Numbered from the stretch's first letter, positions 41,749-51,158 are shown. The stretch: DNA of 64,000 nucleotides from an uncultured Bacteroides sp. (GCA_949296575.1 CASFPE010000018.1:1-64000); one strand, 5' to 3'. Program-made: numbers and translations. The notes: generated from the sequence alone by a model not told the origin.

Positions 41749-43683
41749 TTAATTGATGTTTAGGTTTTCTTCAAGTTCGATGGATGCGTTTTCCCATTCT
41801 GCTTCTTTTGTTTCCAGTTGCCCTTTCAGGCTTTGGTAATGGGCGTAAAGCTGTTTGTCGGATGCTCCTTCCGGGGTTGACATTTTCAGCTCTGCTTCTT
41901 TGATGTCTGCTTCTAATAGCGTGATGCTTTTTTCACAGTCGGCTATTAGCTTCTCTAATTTGCGTATTTTCCGGTTTTGTTCTTTCCGTGCTTCGTACGA
42001 CAGCTTGCCGTCGTTGTTGTCACTTCCTGATTGTTGGGCAGGTTGCGGGGCTTTTCGTTGCAATTCGTTCAGGTTTTCTATTTTTTTCTTTTGCAGGAAG
42101 TCGTATATGCCGCCTAAATGCTCTTTCACCAAGCCCCCGCCAAATTCGTAAACTTTGCTGACCAGCCCGTCAAGGAAGTCGCGGTCGTGGGAGACTATGA
42201 TGGCTGTCCCGTCGAAGTCGCGGATGGCTTCTTTCAGCACGTCTTTCGACCGCATGTCCAAATGGTTGGTCGGTTCGTCCAATATCAGCAGGTTCACGGG
42301 TTCGAGCAGGAGCTTGATCATGGCGAGGCGGCTTCGTTCGCCGCCGGACAGCACTTTGACTTTTTTGTCAATGGTTTCCCCGCCGAACATGAATGCGCCG
42401 AGTATGTCGCGTATTTTGGTGCGGATGTCGCCTTTGGCCACGTAGTCGATGGTGTCGAACACGGTGAGGTTCTCGTTGAGCAGTTGCGCTTGGTTTTGTG
42501 CGAAATAGCCGATCATGACGTTGTGGCCGATGGTGAGTTTGCCTTCGTAGGCGGTTTCTCCCATGATGCATTTCACGAGGGTGGATTTCCCTTCTCCGTT
42601 CCTTCCCACGAATGCCACTTTGTCGCCCCGGTGGAGCGTCATGTCGACATTGTGGATGACCACGTGGCTGCCATATGCTTTCTTTAGCCCTTCGATGGTG
42701 ACGGGGTAGCTGCCTGACCTTGGGGCGGGCGGGAATTTGAGCCGCAGGGTGGAGGTGTCGTCTTCGTCGATTTCAATGGGGACGATTTTCTCTAATTGTT
42801 TGATGCGGCTTTGCACTTGGACGGCTTTGGTGGCTTTGTAGCGGAAGCGTTCGATGAATTCTTCGGTGTCCTGTATTTGTTTCTGCTGGTTTTCGTAAGC
42901 CCGCATTTGTTGTTCGCGGCGTTCCTTGCGCAAGGCGACGAATTGATCGTAGGCCACTTTGTAGTCGTAGATGCGGTGGCAGTTGATTTCGATGGTGCGG
43001 GTGGTGACGTTGTTGATGAACGCCCTGTCGTGTGATACCAGCACGGCGGCTCCGGGATGGTTTTTCAGGAATTCCTCTAACCATTGTATGGATTCGATGT
43101 CCAAGTGGTTGGTGGGTTCGTCGAGGAGCAGCACGTCGGGGCGGCGGAGCAGGATTTTTGCTAATTCGATGCGCATGCGCCATCCTCCGCTGAATTCGGA
43201 GGTGGGGCGGTTGAAGTCTTCGCGCCGGAATCCTAATCCGGCCAAGGTGCGTTCTGTTTCGGCATGGTAGTTGGTGCCTCCCATCATCAGGAAGCGTTCG
43301 TTTTCGTGCGTGAAGCGTTCGATGAGTTTCCGGTAGCTTTCCGATTCGTAATCGGTTCTTTCCGCCAGTTCATTGTTGAGTTTTTGTATTTCGGCTTGTA
43401 TTTCGGTGATATGGCTGAAGGCTAGTTCTGCTTCTTCCATTACCGTGCGTTGGTCGCTTAAGGCCATGACTTGTGGCAGGTAGCCGATGGTGATGTCCTT
43501 AGGAACTGAAATTGTGCCGGATGTGGGGTTTTGTTGCCCGGCAAGTATTTTCAGCAAGGTGGATTTCCCTGCGCCGTTTTTCCCGACCAATGCGATGCGG
43601 TCTTTTTTGTTGATGACGAATGTCACGTCTTCCAACAACGGCGTGGCTCCAAATTCCACATATAGGTTGTCTACGGAAACCAT
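41749..43683 (-). CDS. ABC-F family ATPase (translation factor type)
   Basis: 644 residues without membrane segments: two ABC cassettes (Walker A GKNGAGKST about 36 and GRNGEGKST about 360; signatures FSGGWRMR and LSGGERSR; LLDEPTNHLD twice), joined by a basic linker (REQQMRAYENQQKQIQDTEE), and a C-terminal coiled coil (about 560-640). This is the Uup/EttA-like class that acts on ribosomes; some members give antibiotic protection. Start MVSVDNLYVEFG at 43683; the in-frame ATG at 43725 overlaps the -7 element. Followed closely by the M13 gene. Confidence 0.93.
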   Translation of the reverse strand: MVSVDNLYVEFGATPLLEDVTFVINKKDRIALVGKNGAGKSTLLKILAGQQNPTSGTISVPKDITIGYLPQVMALSDQRTVMEEAELAFSHITEIQAEIQKLNNELAERTDYESESYRKLIERFTHENERFLMMGGTNYHAETERTLAGLGFRREDFNRPTSEFSGGWRMRIELAKILLRRPDVLLLDEPTNHLDIESIQWLEEFLKNHPGAAVLVSHDRAFINNVTTRTIEINCHRIYDYKVAYDQFVALRKERREQQMRAYENQQKQIQDTEEFIERFRYKATKAVQVQSRIKQLEKIVPIEIDEDDTSTLRLKFPPAPRSGSYPVTIEGLKKAYGSHVVIHNVDMTLHRGDKVAFVGRNGEGKSTLVKCIMGETAYEGKLTIGHNVMIGYFAQNQAQLLNENLTVFDTIDYVAKGDIRTKIRDILGAFMFGGETIDKKVKVLSGGERSRLAMIKLLLEPVNLLILDEPTNHLDMRSKDVLKEAIRDFDGTAIIVSHDRDFLDGLVSKVYEFGGGLVKEHLGGIYDFLQKKKIENLNELQRKAPQPAQQSGSDNNDGKLSYEARKEQNRKIRKLEKLIADCEKSITLLEADIKEAELKMSTPEGASDKQLYAHYQSLKGQLETKEAEWENASIELEENLNIN

Positions 43684-43722
43684 TCCTGTTTGTTTTATCA
43701 GTTTTTCTTTCCTACTGGCTGG

Positions 43723-43752
43723 CAAAGATAGGCATTAAATGCTGATGTGCAA
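43723..43752 (-). promoter_or_regulatory. promoter of the ABC-F gene
   Basis: On the minus strand TATCTTTG (43723-43730) and TTG (43750-43752), 19 bases apart. Confidence 0.75.
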
Positions 43753-43846
43753 TGATGTCGGGCTGAAAAAGCTTCATGCTTCGATTGGTTTTTGTGATGT
43801 TGTCTGCTTCTCGTTTTTTAACGGATGGAGGCGAGGCACTTAAACT

Positions 43847-43860
43847 ATGTTATATAACAT
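43847..43860. promoter_or_regulatory. 14-bp perfect palindrome, possible operator
   Basis: ATGTTATATAACAT lies between the divergent ABC-F and small-RNA promoters, 21 bases upstream of the small-RNA -33 element. It has the form of a dimer-binding site; no regulator is known. Confidence 0.35.
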
Positions 43861-43916
43861 ATTCTTTAAAGGGCGGATTGTTTGCATTTCCGGGAAATCC
43901 TGTATTTTTGCAACGT

Positions 43917-43976
43917 GTTTTTCATAGTATTAGATTTAAGGTTAACAAGGTTGGAGTACGGCGGTACTCCTTTTTT
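43917..43976 (+). ncRNA. putative small RNA, Bacteroidales-1-like
   Basis: A short, free-standing transcription unit. Promoter TTTG (43881-43884), 18 bases, TATTTTTG (43903-43910); predicted start near 43917; then about 35 nt (with TTAGATTTAAGGTTAACAAG), and a strong terminator GGAGTAC-ggcg-GTACTCC with six T ending at 43976. No ORF is present. The Bacteroidales-1 RNA motif is described as a small RNA bounded by exactly this promoter type and a terminator; assignment to it is from memory. Confidence 0.6.
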
Positions 43977-44047
43977 ATGCCTTTCCTGTAGATTCTGCGC
44001 ATAGTATTTTCTCTGGCAGTTGTGTTTGTTTTTCTGTTTGGCCGTAT

Positions 44048-44259
44048 GGAAACTTCCGTTCGGCGGTGCTGGAACTTTTGTTTGGCCGCATAGTTTCTTC
44101 TGGCTTCGTCGTCGTTTGTACGGATGCCGCCGTCGTTTGTATAGTTGTCGTCGTCGGTTGTGCTGTCGCCGTCGACGGCAGAAGTTTCTGCCCGTGCAAA
44201 TTGAAGTTTCTTCCCGCGTAAGCGGAAGTTTTCTCCCGCATGGGTGGAGGAATTTCCCG
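44048..44259. repeat. intergenic array G (21-23-bp units), related to array F
   Basis: GGAAacTT units at 44048 and 44071; three units with TTTGTAcgg/TTGTGCTG at 44115, 44136 and 44157; the palindrome GCCGTCGACGGC at 44168-44179; then GAAGTTTC-type units at 44181, 44203 and 44225. Array F has the same palindrome and unit types, with the central units on the other side of the palindrome. It fills the spacer between the small RNA and the TonB receptor stop. Confidence 0.7.
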
Positions 44260-44287
44260 GCATGAATTGGAATCCTTTGCGGCTGTG

Positions 44288-46687
44288 TCAGAACCGGAAA
44301 CGGAGGTCGATGCCGAATTGGCGGGGTTTTCCTTTCTGGATGAATCGGTTTCCCAGCGATTCGAAGTAGAATGCGGCGTATTGCTGGCCTAAGAGGTTGC
44401 TGCCCCAGAGGTCGATTTGCACTTTCTTTGCTTGGGCGGAGACGCGGGCGTTGAGCGTGCCGTAGAAATCCTGCGCCATGTCGTTTTGTTCTGTCCAATA
44501 GATTTTTCCGGCTCCGTTGTAGCAGAGGTTGAGCAGGAGGTGGCGGAAGGCGGCCTGCGGGCGGAAGCGGAATGTGTAGCTTCCGCTGAGGGTGAGGGTA
44601 TGGCGTGGCACGAATGGCACGAACTGGCCGCTGTAGTAGGTGGTGACGACGGCGCCTGTGTCGTCTTTCTGGTTGGTGGCATAGGAACGGAAGGTGGCAT
44701 GGGTCAGCCCGTAGGCGGCTTGCAGGAGCAGGTTGGGCGTGGCTTGCGCCCGCACTTCGGCTTCTGCGCCGATGCTGCGGCTGCGTCCGGCGTTGACGGT
44801 CATGCGGCCGAAGCCGTTTTCTGAGAAGCGGGCCACTTGCTGGTCCCGCGTGTCCATGTAAAAGGCGGCCAAGTCGGCATCTAATTTGTTGCCGGGCAAG
44901 GATAGGTGTGCGCCTATTTCGTAGCTCCAGCTGTATTCGGGGCGGTAGATGGTGCTTTCGCTGATGTCGGGGTGTTCGCCGTAGCCGGGGATGTTGCCCA
45001 GCATTTGGCCGATTTGCCCTTCAGGGATATGGAAGTCTTGGGCCATCTTGTCTTTCAAGGCATCCACCATGGCGTTCTTCAGTTCGCCTTGGATGAGGTC
45101 GGAGAACATCTGTATGTTGTAGCCTCCGGAGCGGTATCCCCGGCTGACGGAGGCGTAGAGGGTGTTGCGTTTGTCGAATCTGTATTGCACGGCGAATTTA
45201 GGAAGGAACTGCAGGTAGCTGTGGCTTTCCTCCCCTTTCAAGACGGATTGTGCGGACAGTCCTTTTAATGTCATGGCAGGGTTTCCAGGCGCAAAGGCGA
45301 TGTGGAAGTCGAAGTCCATCGGGTCGTTGTAGGAATTGTAGGTCATGCTGGTTCGTTCATAGTCGAGGCGCAGCCCTGCGGTGACCGACAGGCCGTCCAC
45401 GAGGAAGTCGTTGACGGTGGACTGGTGATAGACGGCGGCGTTCCACGCGGGCGTGTTGAAATAGCCGGGGATGCGGAGGCGGTCGTTGGCCACTTGGAGG
45501 CTCATCGACGGGAAGGGGATGGCTTGGAACACGCCGTTGATGTTGCCTTCTATCATCTCGTTGATGCCTTCGCGCTTGAATGTGACGGGGGCTTCCGTGT
45601 CCAGGCTCTGGTAGAAGCCGAAGATGCCGGTGGTCCATTGCCACCTTGCGCCTGGCTTTGACTTGAACACGATTTCCTCGGACACCGTGTGCATGCGTTG
45701 CTTTTGCATGAGGTTGAAGATGTCCTTTTCCGTGAAGTCCTGGTCGAGGAACATCCGGTCGTCCAGGTACTGGTAGCCGGTGATGAAGCTCGCCACGAAC
45801 GGGCCGGGCTGGTACTCGATGTTCATCCCGCCGTTGACGAGGCTGCGGCGGTAGGTGCTTTCGTCGTTGTAGGCCACAGGGTCGATGGCACCCGTGGCGG
45901 GGTGGTACAGCCCGTAGGCGTATCCCCCTTGGTTGTTGTGTTCGTAGCTTAGTGTGAAGTCCAGTTTCAGGTTGTCTTGCGGCAAAGAGATAGCCCGGAT
46001 GCGACCGCCCCCGCTGCTGAGGCGGTCGGCGTTTTTGTCCACGGAGGGAGCGTTGTTTTTGAAGAACCCTCCCCGGTATTCATAGAACCCTCCAGCAGAG
46101 AAGGCGAATTTGCGGCTGATGCGGTGGTAGTGGGTGAACGAAGCGTTGTAGTTGTGGTAGGTGGCAGCGCCTAATCGGATGTCCGTGCCTTGGTAAGTGA
46201 AGGGCGATCGGGTATGCACGTTGATCAGGCCGCCCATGGTGTTGCGCCCGTAGAGCGTGCCTTGCGGGCCGCGCAGGATGTCGATGCTCTCGATGTCGTA
46301 GAAGCTGAAGTCGAAGGCCGATTTGTCGATGTAAGGGATGTTGTCCACGTACAGTCCCACGGCGGGCGTGTTGATTCGCGCCCCGATGCCGCGTATGTAA
46401 ACGGCAGAGGTCATCCTCGAGCCGTAGTCGGGGATGAAGATGTTGGGCGTTATCTGGCTGATGCCTTTGATGGAGTTGATACGGTACTGTTGCATGCCTT
46501 GCTGTGTGATGCGCGAGGCTGCGGCAGGTGTTTGCCTCAGGTCGGCGTTCCCTTTCGGCGAAGGGGCGGTCACCACCACGTCGTCAAAGGTGATGGCGGC
46601 GGTTGTGTCAGTCGGCAGTGCCTCCTTGTGGCCGTAAACTGTGGCCGCAGCCAATAGGGCGGTCAGCAATAAGCTTGTTCTTTTCAT
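44288..46687 (-). CDS. TonB-dependent outer-membrane receptor
   Basis: 799 residues from MKRTSLLLTALLAAATVYGH (signal peptide). The plug domain has VVVTAPSPKGNADLRQTPAA (about 40), AVYIRGIGARINTPAVGLYV and ILRGPQGTLYGRNTMGGLIN (about 140). A 22-strand barrel follows and ends in Phe (FGIDLRFRF), the usual BAM signal. There is no N-terminal carboxypeptidase-like domain and no SusD partner, so it is more like siderophore or vitamin receptors than a glycan SusC. Start at 46687 precedes the signal peptide. Substrate unknown. Confidence 0.93.
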   Translation of the reverse strand: MKRTSLLLTALLAAATVYGHKEALPTDTTAAITFDDVVVTAPSPKGNADLRQTPAAASRITQQGMQQYRINSIKGISQITPNIFIPDYGSRMTSAVYIRGIGARINTPAVGLYVDNIPYIDKSAFDFSFYDIESIDILRGPQGTLYGRNTMGGLINVHTRSPFTYQGTDIRLGAATYHNYNASFTHYHRISRKFAFSAGGFYEYRGGFFKNNAPSVDKNADRLSSGGGRIRAISLPQDNLKLDFTLSYEHNNQGGYAYGLYHPATGAIDPVAYNDESTYRRSLVNGGMNIEYQPGPFVASFITGYQYLDDRMFLDQDFTEKDIFNLMQKQRMHTVSEEIVFKSKPGARWQWTTGIFGFYQSLDTEAPVTFKREGINEMIEGNINGVFQAIPFPSMSLQVANDRLRIPGYFNTPAWNAAVYHQSTVNDFLVDGLSVTAGLRLDYERTSMTYNSYNDPMDFDFHIAFAPGNPAMTLKGLSAQSVLKGEESHSYLQFLPKFAVQYRFDKRNTLYASVSRGYRSGGYNIQMFSDLIQGELKNAMVDALKDKMAQDFHIPEGQIGQMLGNIPGYGEHPDISESTIYRPEYSWSYEIGAHLSLPGNKLDADLAAFYMDTRDQQVARFSENGFGRMTVNAGRSRSIGAEAEVRAQATPNLLLQAAYGLTHATFRSYATNQKDDTGAVVTTYYSGQFVPFVPRHTLTLSGSYTFRFRPQAAFRHLLLNLCYNGAGKIYWTEQNDMAQDFYGTLNARVSAQAKKVQIDLWGSNLLGQQYAAFYFESLGNRFIQKGKPRQFGIDLRFRF

Positions 46688-46828
46688 TGTCTGTGGGTGC
46701 TTTGGTTTTCCGCGTGCAAAGTAAATGTGAATTTTCCGGGCATGCAATCCCCATTTGTGAGGATAATTCGGGGGCATGGAGAGAGAAAAGAACTATCTTT
46801 GCGGTGCAGATTGTAAAAATAGGGGCAT

Positions 46829-47605
46829 ATGTTGTTTAAAAGCATGATGGCGTTGGCCTTGGGGTTGCTGTGTGGCGGGTCTTCCCTTTTTGCCATGGAA
46901 GGCCGCGACAGCGTGGCGGTGCGGGTGGAGGAGGGCGAACAGTTCCGCCCGGTTCAGTTGGCGTTGCCTGCCTCGTTAGTGGCAGCCGGCACGTTGGGGC
47001 TGGCCGTTCCCCAGTTGAAGGCGGCCAACCGGGATGTCCGCGATGCCTTGGGCCGCTGGCGCGACGGGCGTTATTTCCGGGCGGACGACTATTTGCAATA
47101 TCTTCCGGTCGTTTCCCATCTGGGGCTGAGCCTGTTGGGCGCGAAAGCGAAGCATGGCTACGTGGAGCGCATTTGCGTGGTTGCCACCTCATACGCCGCG
47201 ATGGGCATCATGGTGAATGGGTTGAAATACACGGTCAGGGAGCGCCGCCCGGACGGCAGTACGCGCAATTCCTTCCCCTCTGGGCATACGGCCACCGCTT
47301 TCATGGGAGCGGAACTGGTCAGGATGGAGTACAAGGACGATTCGCCCCTGTATGGCATTGGGGCTTACACGGTGGCTTGCGGAGTGGCATTCCTGCGGCT
47401 TTACAACGAGCGGCATTGGTGCAACGACGTGCTGGCCGGGGCAGGCATTGGCATATTGAGTGCCCGCATCGGGTATTGGCTCCTGCCCTTGGAGCGGAAA
47501 TGGTTCCGGCTTGACAGGATAGGGAAGGGGAGCAAGGTGGCGGTGTTCCCCTATTACGATGCCGCTTCAAGGGGCGGCGGGGGAATGCTGGCCCTTCGTT
47601 TTTAG
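46829..47605 (+). CDS. PAP2-family phosphatase, exported
   Basis: 258 residues with a signal peptide (MLFKSMMALALGLLCGGSSL). The three phosphatase motifs are KYTVRERRPDGS (about 128), NSFPSGHTATAF (about 148) and RLYNERHWCNDVLAGAGIG (about 190-208). Such enzymes dephosphorylate lipid phosphates such as undecaprenyl-PP or phosphatidylglycerol-P, or lipid A. A -7 element TATCTTTG at 46794-46801 serves it; the gene is divergent from the TonB receptor and convergent with the LuxR-type gene, 2 bases apart. Confidence 0.9.
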   Translation: MLFKSMMALALGLLCGGSSLFAMEGRDSVAVRVEEGEQFRPVQLALPASLVAAGTLGLAVPQLKAANRDVRDALGRWRDGRYFRADDYLQYLPVVSHLGLSLLGAKAKHGYVERICVVATSYAAMGIMVNGLKYTVRERRPDGSTRNSFPSGHTATAFMGAELVRMEYKDDSPLYGIGAYTVACGVAFLRLYNERHWCNDVLAGAGIGILSARIGYWLLPLERKWFRLDRIGKGSKVAVFPYYDAASRGGGGMLALRF

Positions 47606-47607
47606 GC

Positions 47608-48180
47608 TCAGATGCTGCCTGCCTCGATGTACCCGTGCATGACGGCATAGACGGCCAGCCCGGAGACCGACCTGATGCCCAGCTTCTCGATGATTTTCTT
47701 CCGGTGGGTGATGACCGTCGTCTGGCTGATGTTCAGCCTGTCGGCTATTTCCTTGTTGATGCATCCTTTGGCAAGCAGCACGAGTACCTCTGCTTCCCTT
47801 GCCGTGAGTGTTCCTGACGGGGCATTGGAGGCATGGTGGTGGTAGTCCTGCCCGTGGCGGTGCAGTTCCACGATTTGCTTGATGAGCATATCTTCCGGCT
47901 GGGCGACGTTCAGCACCGGGATGCCTGCCGGCGGCTTCTGCCTGTCGCCGTTTGCCATGATGATGGTCTTGGGCTTGCGGGGCAGGAAGAAGGCGGCATG
48001 CTCGAAGTAGGTTTGCTCGGCCACGAAGTAGTGGGCATACCGCTCCGCCCCGCAGGACTCCATCTCCGCAAAGGTGGCGAACCGCCGGATGGAGGCCGTG
48101 GGGATGAGGCTTTCGAGGATGGTCTTCAGCCCTAAGGCGCAAAGCACGTTGCTGTCTATGATGGCTATTTCCTTATCCAT
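47608..48180 (-). CDS. LuxR-type regulator with degenerate receiver
   Basis: 190 residues. The C-terminal 65 are a clear LuxR/FixJ helix-turn-helix: LTAREAEVLVLLAKGCINKE, then IADRLNISQTTVITHRKKII. The N-terminal 120 residues have receiver-like length and start (IAIIDSNVLCALGLKTILES), but the strand that should carry the phosphoacceptor Asp reads YAHYFVAEQTYF with no Asp. Signalling by phosphorylation is therefore doubtful. The start overlaps the flavoprotein stop by 8 bases, so the two are co-expressed. Confidence 0.85.
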   Translation of the reverse strand: MDKEIAIIDSNVLCALGLKTILESLIPTASIRRFATFAEMESCGAERYAHYFVAEQTYFEHAAFFLPRKPKTIIMANGDRQKPPAGIPVLNVAQPEDMLIKQIVELHRHGQDYHHHASNAPSGTLTAREAEVLVLLAKGCINKEIADRLNISQTTVITHRKKIIEKLGIRSVSGLAVYAVMHGYIEAGSI

Positions 48181-49741
48181 GGGAAGCGTTCAGGTATTGG
48201 GACAGGCTGTCGGCGCAGCGTTCGCCGTCGATGCCGGCCGAGACGATGCCCCCGGCATACCCGGCTCCTTCCCCGCACGGGAACAGCCCTTGTATTTCCA
48301 CATGTTGCAGCGTGTCCCGGTCGCGGAGGATGCGCACGGGCGACGAGGTGCGGGTTTCCACCCCGATGACGGCGGCTTGGTTGGTCAGGAAGCCGTGCGA
48401 TGCCTTCCCGAAGTGGCGGAATCCTTGCCGCAGGCGTTCGCTGATGAAGCCCGGCAGCCAGAAGTGCAGGGGCGAGGCCACTAATCCCGGCGTGTAGGAA
48501 CTGTCGGGCAGGGACGCACCCAGACGTTTGTTCACGAAGTCGGCCATGCGTTGCGCCGGTGCGGTTTGGCTGCGTCCCCCTTGCAGCCATGCCTGGCGTT
48601 CCAAGTCCTCTTGGAAGTGCAGGAGGGCCAGCGCGCCGTATTGTTCATAGCCGGTGATGTCCTCCGGGCGCGTCTCCACCACCATGCCGGAGTTGGCCCA
48701 CCGGGAACCCCGGTTGGAGGGCGACATGCCGTTCACCACCACCTGCTCAGGTCCGCTGGCCGCAGGGACGATGAACCCGCCGGGACACATGCAGAAGCTA
48801 TATACCCCCCGCCCGTCGGCTTGCGTGACGAAGCTGTATTCGGCGGCGGGGAGGTATTCGCCCCGTCCCTCGCGGCGGTGGTACTGGATTTGGTCAATCA
48901 ACTCTTGGGGATGCTCCAGGCGCACGCCGACGGCAATGCCCTTTGGCTCGATGGCGATGCGTTGGGCGTGAAGCCAGCGGTACACGTCGCGGGCGGAGTG
49001 GCCGGTGGCAAGGATGACCGGGCCGTGGAACTCCTGCCCGCCGGCCGTCTGCACGCCGATGGCCTGCCCGTTGCGGACGATGAGGGCATCCGCCCGCGTT
49101 TGGAAGTGGATTTCCCCCCCGTATTGCAGGATGGTGCGGCGCATGTTCTCGATGACGCGGGGCAGCTTGTCGGTGCCGATGTGGGGATGCGCGTCGGCCA
49201 AGATGGCCGTGCTGGCCCCGTGCTGGCAGAAGATGCGGAGGATGCGATCCGTGTCGCCGCGCTTCTTGCTGCGGGTGTAGAGCTTGCCGTCGGAGTAGGC
49301 GCCCGCGCCGCCCTCGCCGAAGCAATAGTTCGATTCCGGGTCCACCGCCTGCTCGCGGGGGATGCGGGCAAGGTCTTTCTTGCGCTCATGCACATCCTTC
49401 CCCCGTTCCAGCACCACGGGCTTGATGCCCTGCTCGATGAGGCGGAGGGCGGCGAACAGCCCTCCGGGTCCCGCCCCCACCACGACGGCCTGCCTGCGGC
49501 CGTCCACTTCATGGTACTCAACGGGTGTGTATTCTTGTGCCGGGGGCACCTCGTTGACGTAGGCCCGCACGTGGAGGTTGACGTAGATGGTGCGCTGCCG
49601 CGCGTCGATGCTGCGTTTCAGCACGCGGACGGCGTTGACGGAGGGGAGGTCGAGTCCCTTTTCCGTGGCAAGGCATTGCAGGATGCTCTGTTCGTTGGCG
49701 GCCTGTTCGGGCAGCAGCCGGAGTTGGTATTCGTAGGTCAT
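48173..49741 (-). CDS. FAD-dependent oxidoreductase
   Basis: 522 residues. After an N-terminal domain of about 85 residues (YEYQLRLLPEQAANEQSILQ) comes the dinucleotide-binding AVVVGAGPGGLFAALRLIEQ, then NYCFGEGGAGAYSDGKLYTR, VILATGHSARDVYRWL and near the C-terminus LFPCGEGAGYAGGIVSAGID. This is the uncharacterised flavoprotein family often annotated as NAD(P)/FAD-dependent oxidoreductase. Substrate unknown. It is 24 bases downstream of radA and overlaps the regulator behind it. Confidence 0.88.
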   Translation of the reverse strand: MTYEYQLRLLPEQAANEQSILQCLATEKGLDLPSVNAVRVLKRSIDARQRTIYVNLHVRAYVNEVPPAQEYTPVEYHEVDGRRQAVVVGAGPGGLFAALRLIEQGIKPVVLERGKDVHERKKDLARIPREQAVDPESNYCFGEGGAGAYSDGKLYTRSKKRGDTDRILRIFCQHGASTAILADAHPHIGTDKLPRVIENMRRTILQYGGEIHFQTRADALIVRNGQAIGVQTAGGQEFHGPVILATGHSARDVYRWLHAQRIAIEPKGIAVGVRLEHPQELIDQIQYHRREGRGEYLPAAEYSFVTQADGRGVYSFCMCPGGFIVPAASGPEQVVVNGMSPSNRGSRWANSGMVVETRPEDITGYEQYGALALLHFQEDLERQAWLQGGRSQTAPAQRMADFVNKRLGASLPDSSYTPGLVASPLHFWLPGFISERLRQGFRHFGKASHGFLTNQAAVIGVETRTSSPVRILRDRDTLQHVEIQGLFPCGEGAGYAGGIVSAGIDGERCADSLSQYLNASHG

Positions 49742-49765
49742 GGTTGCATATATTATAATAATGTG

Positions 49766-51133
49766 TTATCCGAATAGTTGCCGGAAGGCTTCTTCCACCT
49801 TGCGCACCGGCACTACCTCGATGCGGAGGTTGCTTTTGTCCAGGCTCTGGGCGTTGTATTTGGGGACGAGCATGCGCCGGAATCCCAGCTTTTGCGCCTC
49901 GGCGATGCGCTGGGCGATGCGGTTCACGGGGCGTATCTCGCCCGACAGCCCCACTTCGCCTGCCAGGCACGTCTGGCTGTCGACGGGGATGTCCATGTTG
50001 GAGGAGAGGACGGCGGTGATGACGGCCAGGTCGATGGCGGGGTCGTTCACCCGCAGCCCCCCCGCGATGTTGAGGAACACGTCCTTTTGGGCCAGCTTGA
50101 ACCCCACGCGCTTCTCCAGGACGGCGAGCAGCATGTTCATCCGCCGGATGTCGAATCCTGTGGCCGAACGTTGCGGCGTGCCGTAGGCGGCGGTGCCCAC
50201 GAGGGCCTGCGTCTCGATGAGGAAAGGCCGCGCCCCCTCCACGGCGGCGGCCACGGCGATGCCGCTCATGCCCTCGTGGTCCTGCGAAAGGAGCAGTTCC
50301 GAGGGGTTGGCCACAGGGCGCAGCCCGTCGTTGCGCATTTCGTAGATGCCCAGTTCCGAGGTGCTGCCGAAGCGGTTCTTGATGCTGCGCAGGATGCGGT
50401 ACATGTAGTGCTGGTCGCCTTCGAATTGCAGCACCGTGTCCACGATGTGTTCCAGCACCTTCGGCCCGGCGATGCTTCCCTCCTTGTTGATGTGGCCTAT
50501 CATCAGCACGGCGACGCCCGACTCCTTGGCGAACTTGAGCAGCGACGCGGCGCACTCGCGGATTTGCGTGATGCTGCCGGGCGACGCTTCGGCTCCCTCG
50601 GTGGCAATCGTCTGTATGGAGTCGATGACCACGAGCGCGGGCTGCGTGTCGCGGATGTGGGCATAGATTTGCTCTAACGACGTTTCGCAGGCGATGAGGC
50701 AGCCGGAGTCGGGGTGGCTGATGCGGTCGGCCCGCAGCTTGAGCTGCCGGGCGCTCTCCTCGCCCGACACGTAGAGGGTGCGCACCTCCGGCAGGCGCAG
50801 GGCGGTTTGCAGCACGAGGGTGGACTTGCCGATGCCCGGCTCTCCCCCCACTAATACCAGCGAGCCGGGCACCAGCCCGCCGCCTAATACGCGGTCCAGT
50901 TCGTCGTCGCCGAGGCGGATGCGGGGCGCTTCCTCCGCGTTGAGTTCGTTGATGCGCACGGGGCGGCTTTTCGCCGCGCTTCCCCCGGCTTCTGCCCGCA
51001 GGCGGGGCGGGGCGGCGGCCACGGTCTGCTCCACGTAGGTGTTCCACGCCCCGCATCCGGGGCATTTGCCCACCCACTTGGGCGAGTCCATGCCGCATTG
51101 GGTGCATACGTAAACGGTCTTCAGCTTTGCCAT
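49766..51133 (-). CDS. radA: DNA repair protein RadA
   Basis: 455 residues. The N-terminal zinc finger (CTQCGMDSPKWVGKCPGCG), the RecA-like ATPase with GGEPGIGKST (about 98), the RadA-specific KNRFGST (about 260) and a Lon-like C-terminal domain are all visible. It drives branch migration in recombination. Start at 51133 (MAKLKTVYVC); an ATG four codons earlier is possible, but the frame further up runs through the promoter (-7 TATCTTTG at 51159-51166) and is non-coding. Confidence 0.96.
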   Translation of the reverse strand: MAKLKTVYVCTQCGMDSPKWVGKCPGCGAWNTYVEQTVAAAPPRLRAEAGGSAAKSRPVRINELNAEEAPRIRLGDDELDRVLGGGLVPGSLVLVGGEPGIGKSTLVLQTALRLPEVRTLYVSGEESARQLKLRADRISHPDSGCLIACETSLEQIYAHIRDTQPALVVIDSIQTIATEGAEASPGSITQIRECAASLLKFAKESGVAVLMIGHINKEGSIAGPKVLEHIVDTVLQFEGDQHYMYRILRSIKNRFGSTSELGIYEMRNDGLRPVANPSELLLSQDHEGMSGIAVAAAVEGARPFLIETQALVGTAAYGTPQRSATGFDIRRMNMLLAVLEKRVGFKLAQKDVFLNIAGGLRVNDPAIDLAVITAVLSSNMDIPVDSQTCLAGEVGLSGEIRPVNRIAQRIAEAQKLGFRRMLVPKYNAQSLDKSNLRIEVVPVRKVEEAFRQLFG

Positions 51134-51158
51134 CTTCCTTGTCATTATTATCGATCCG

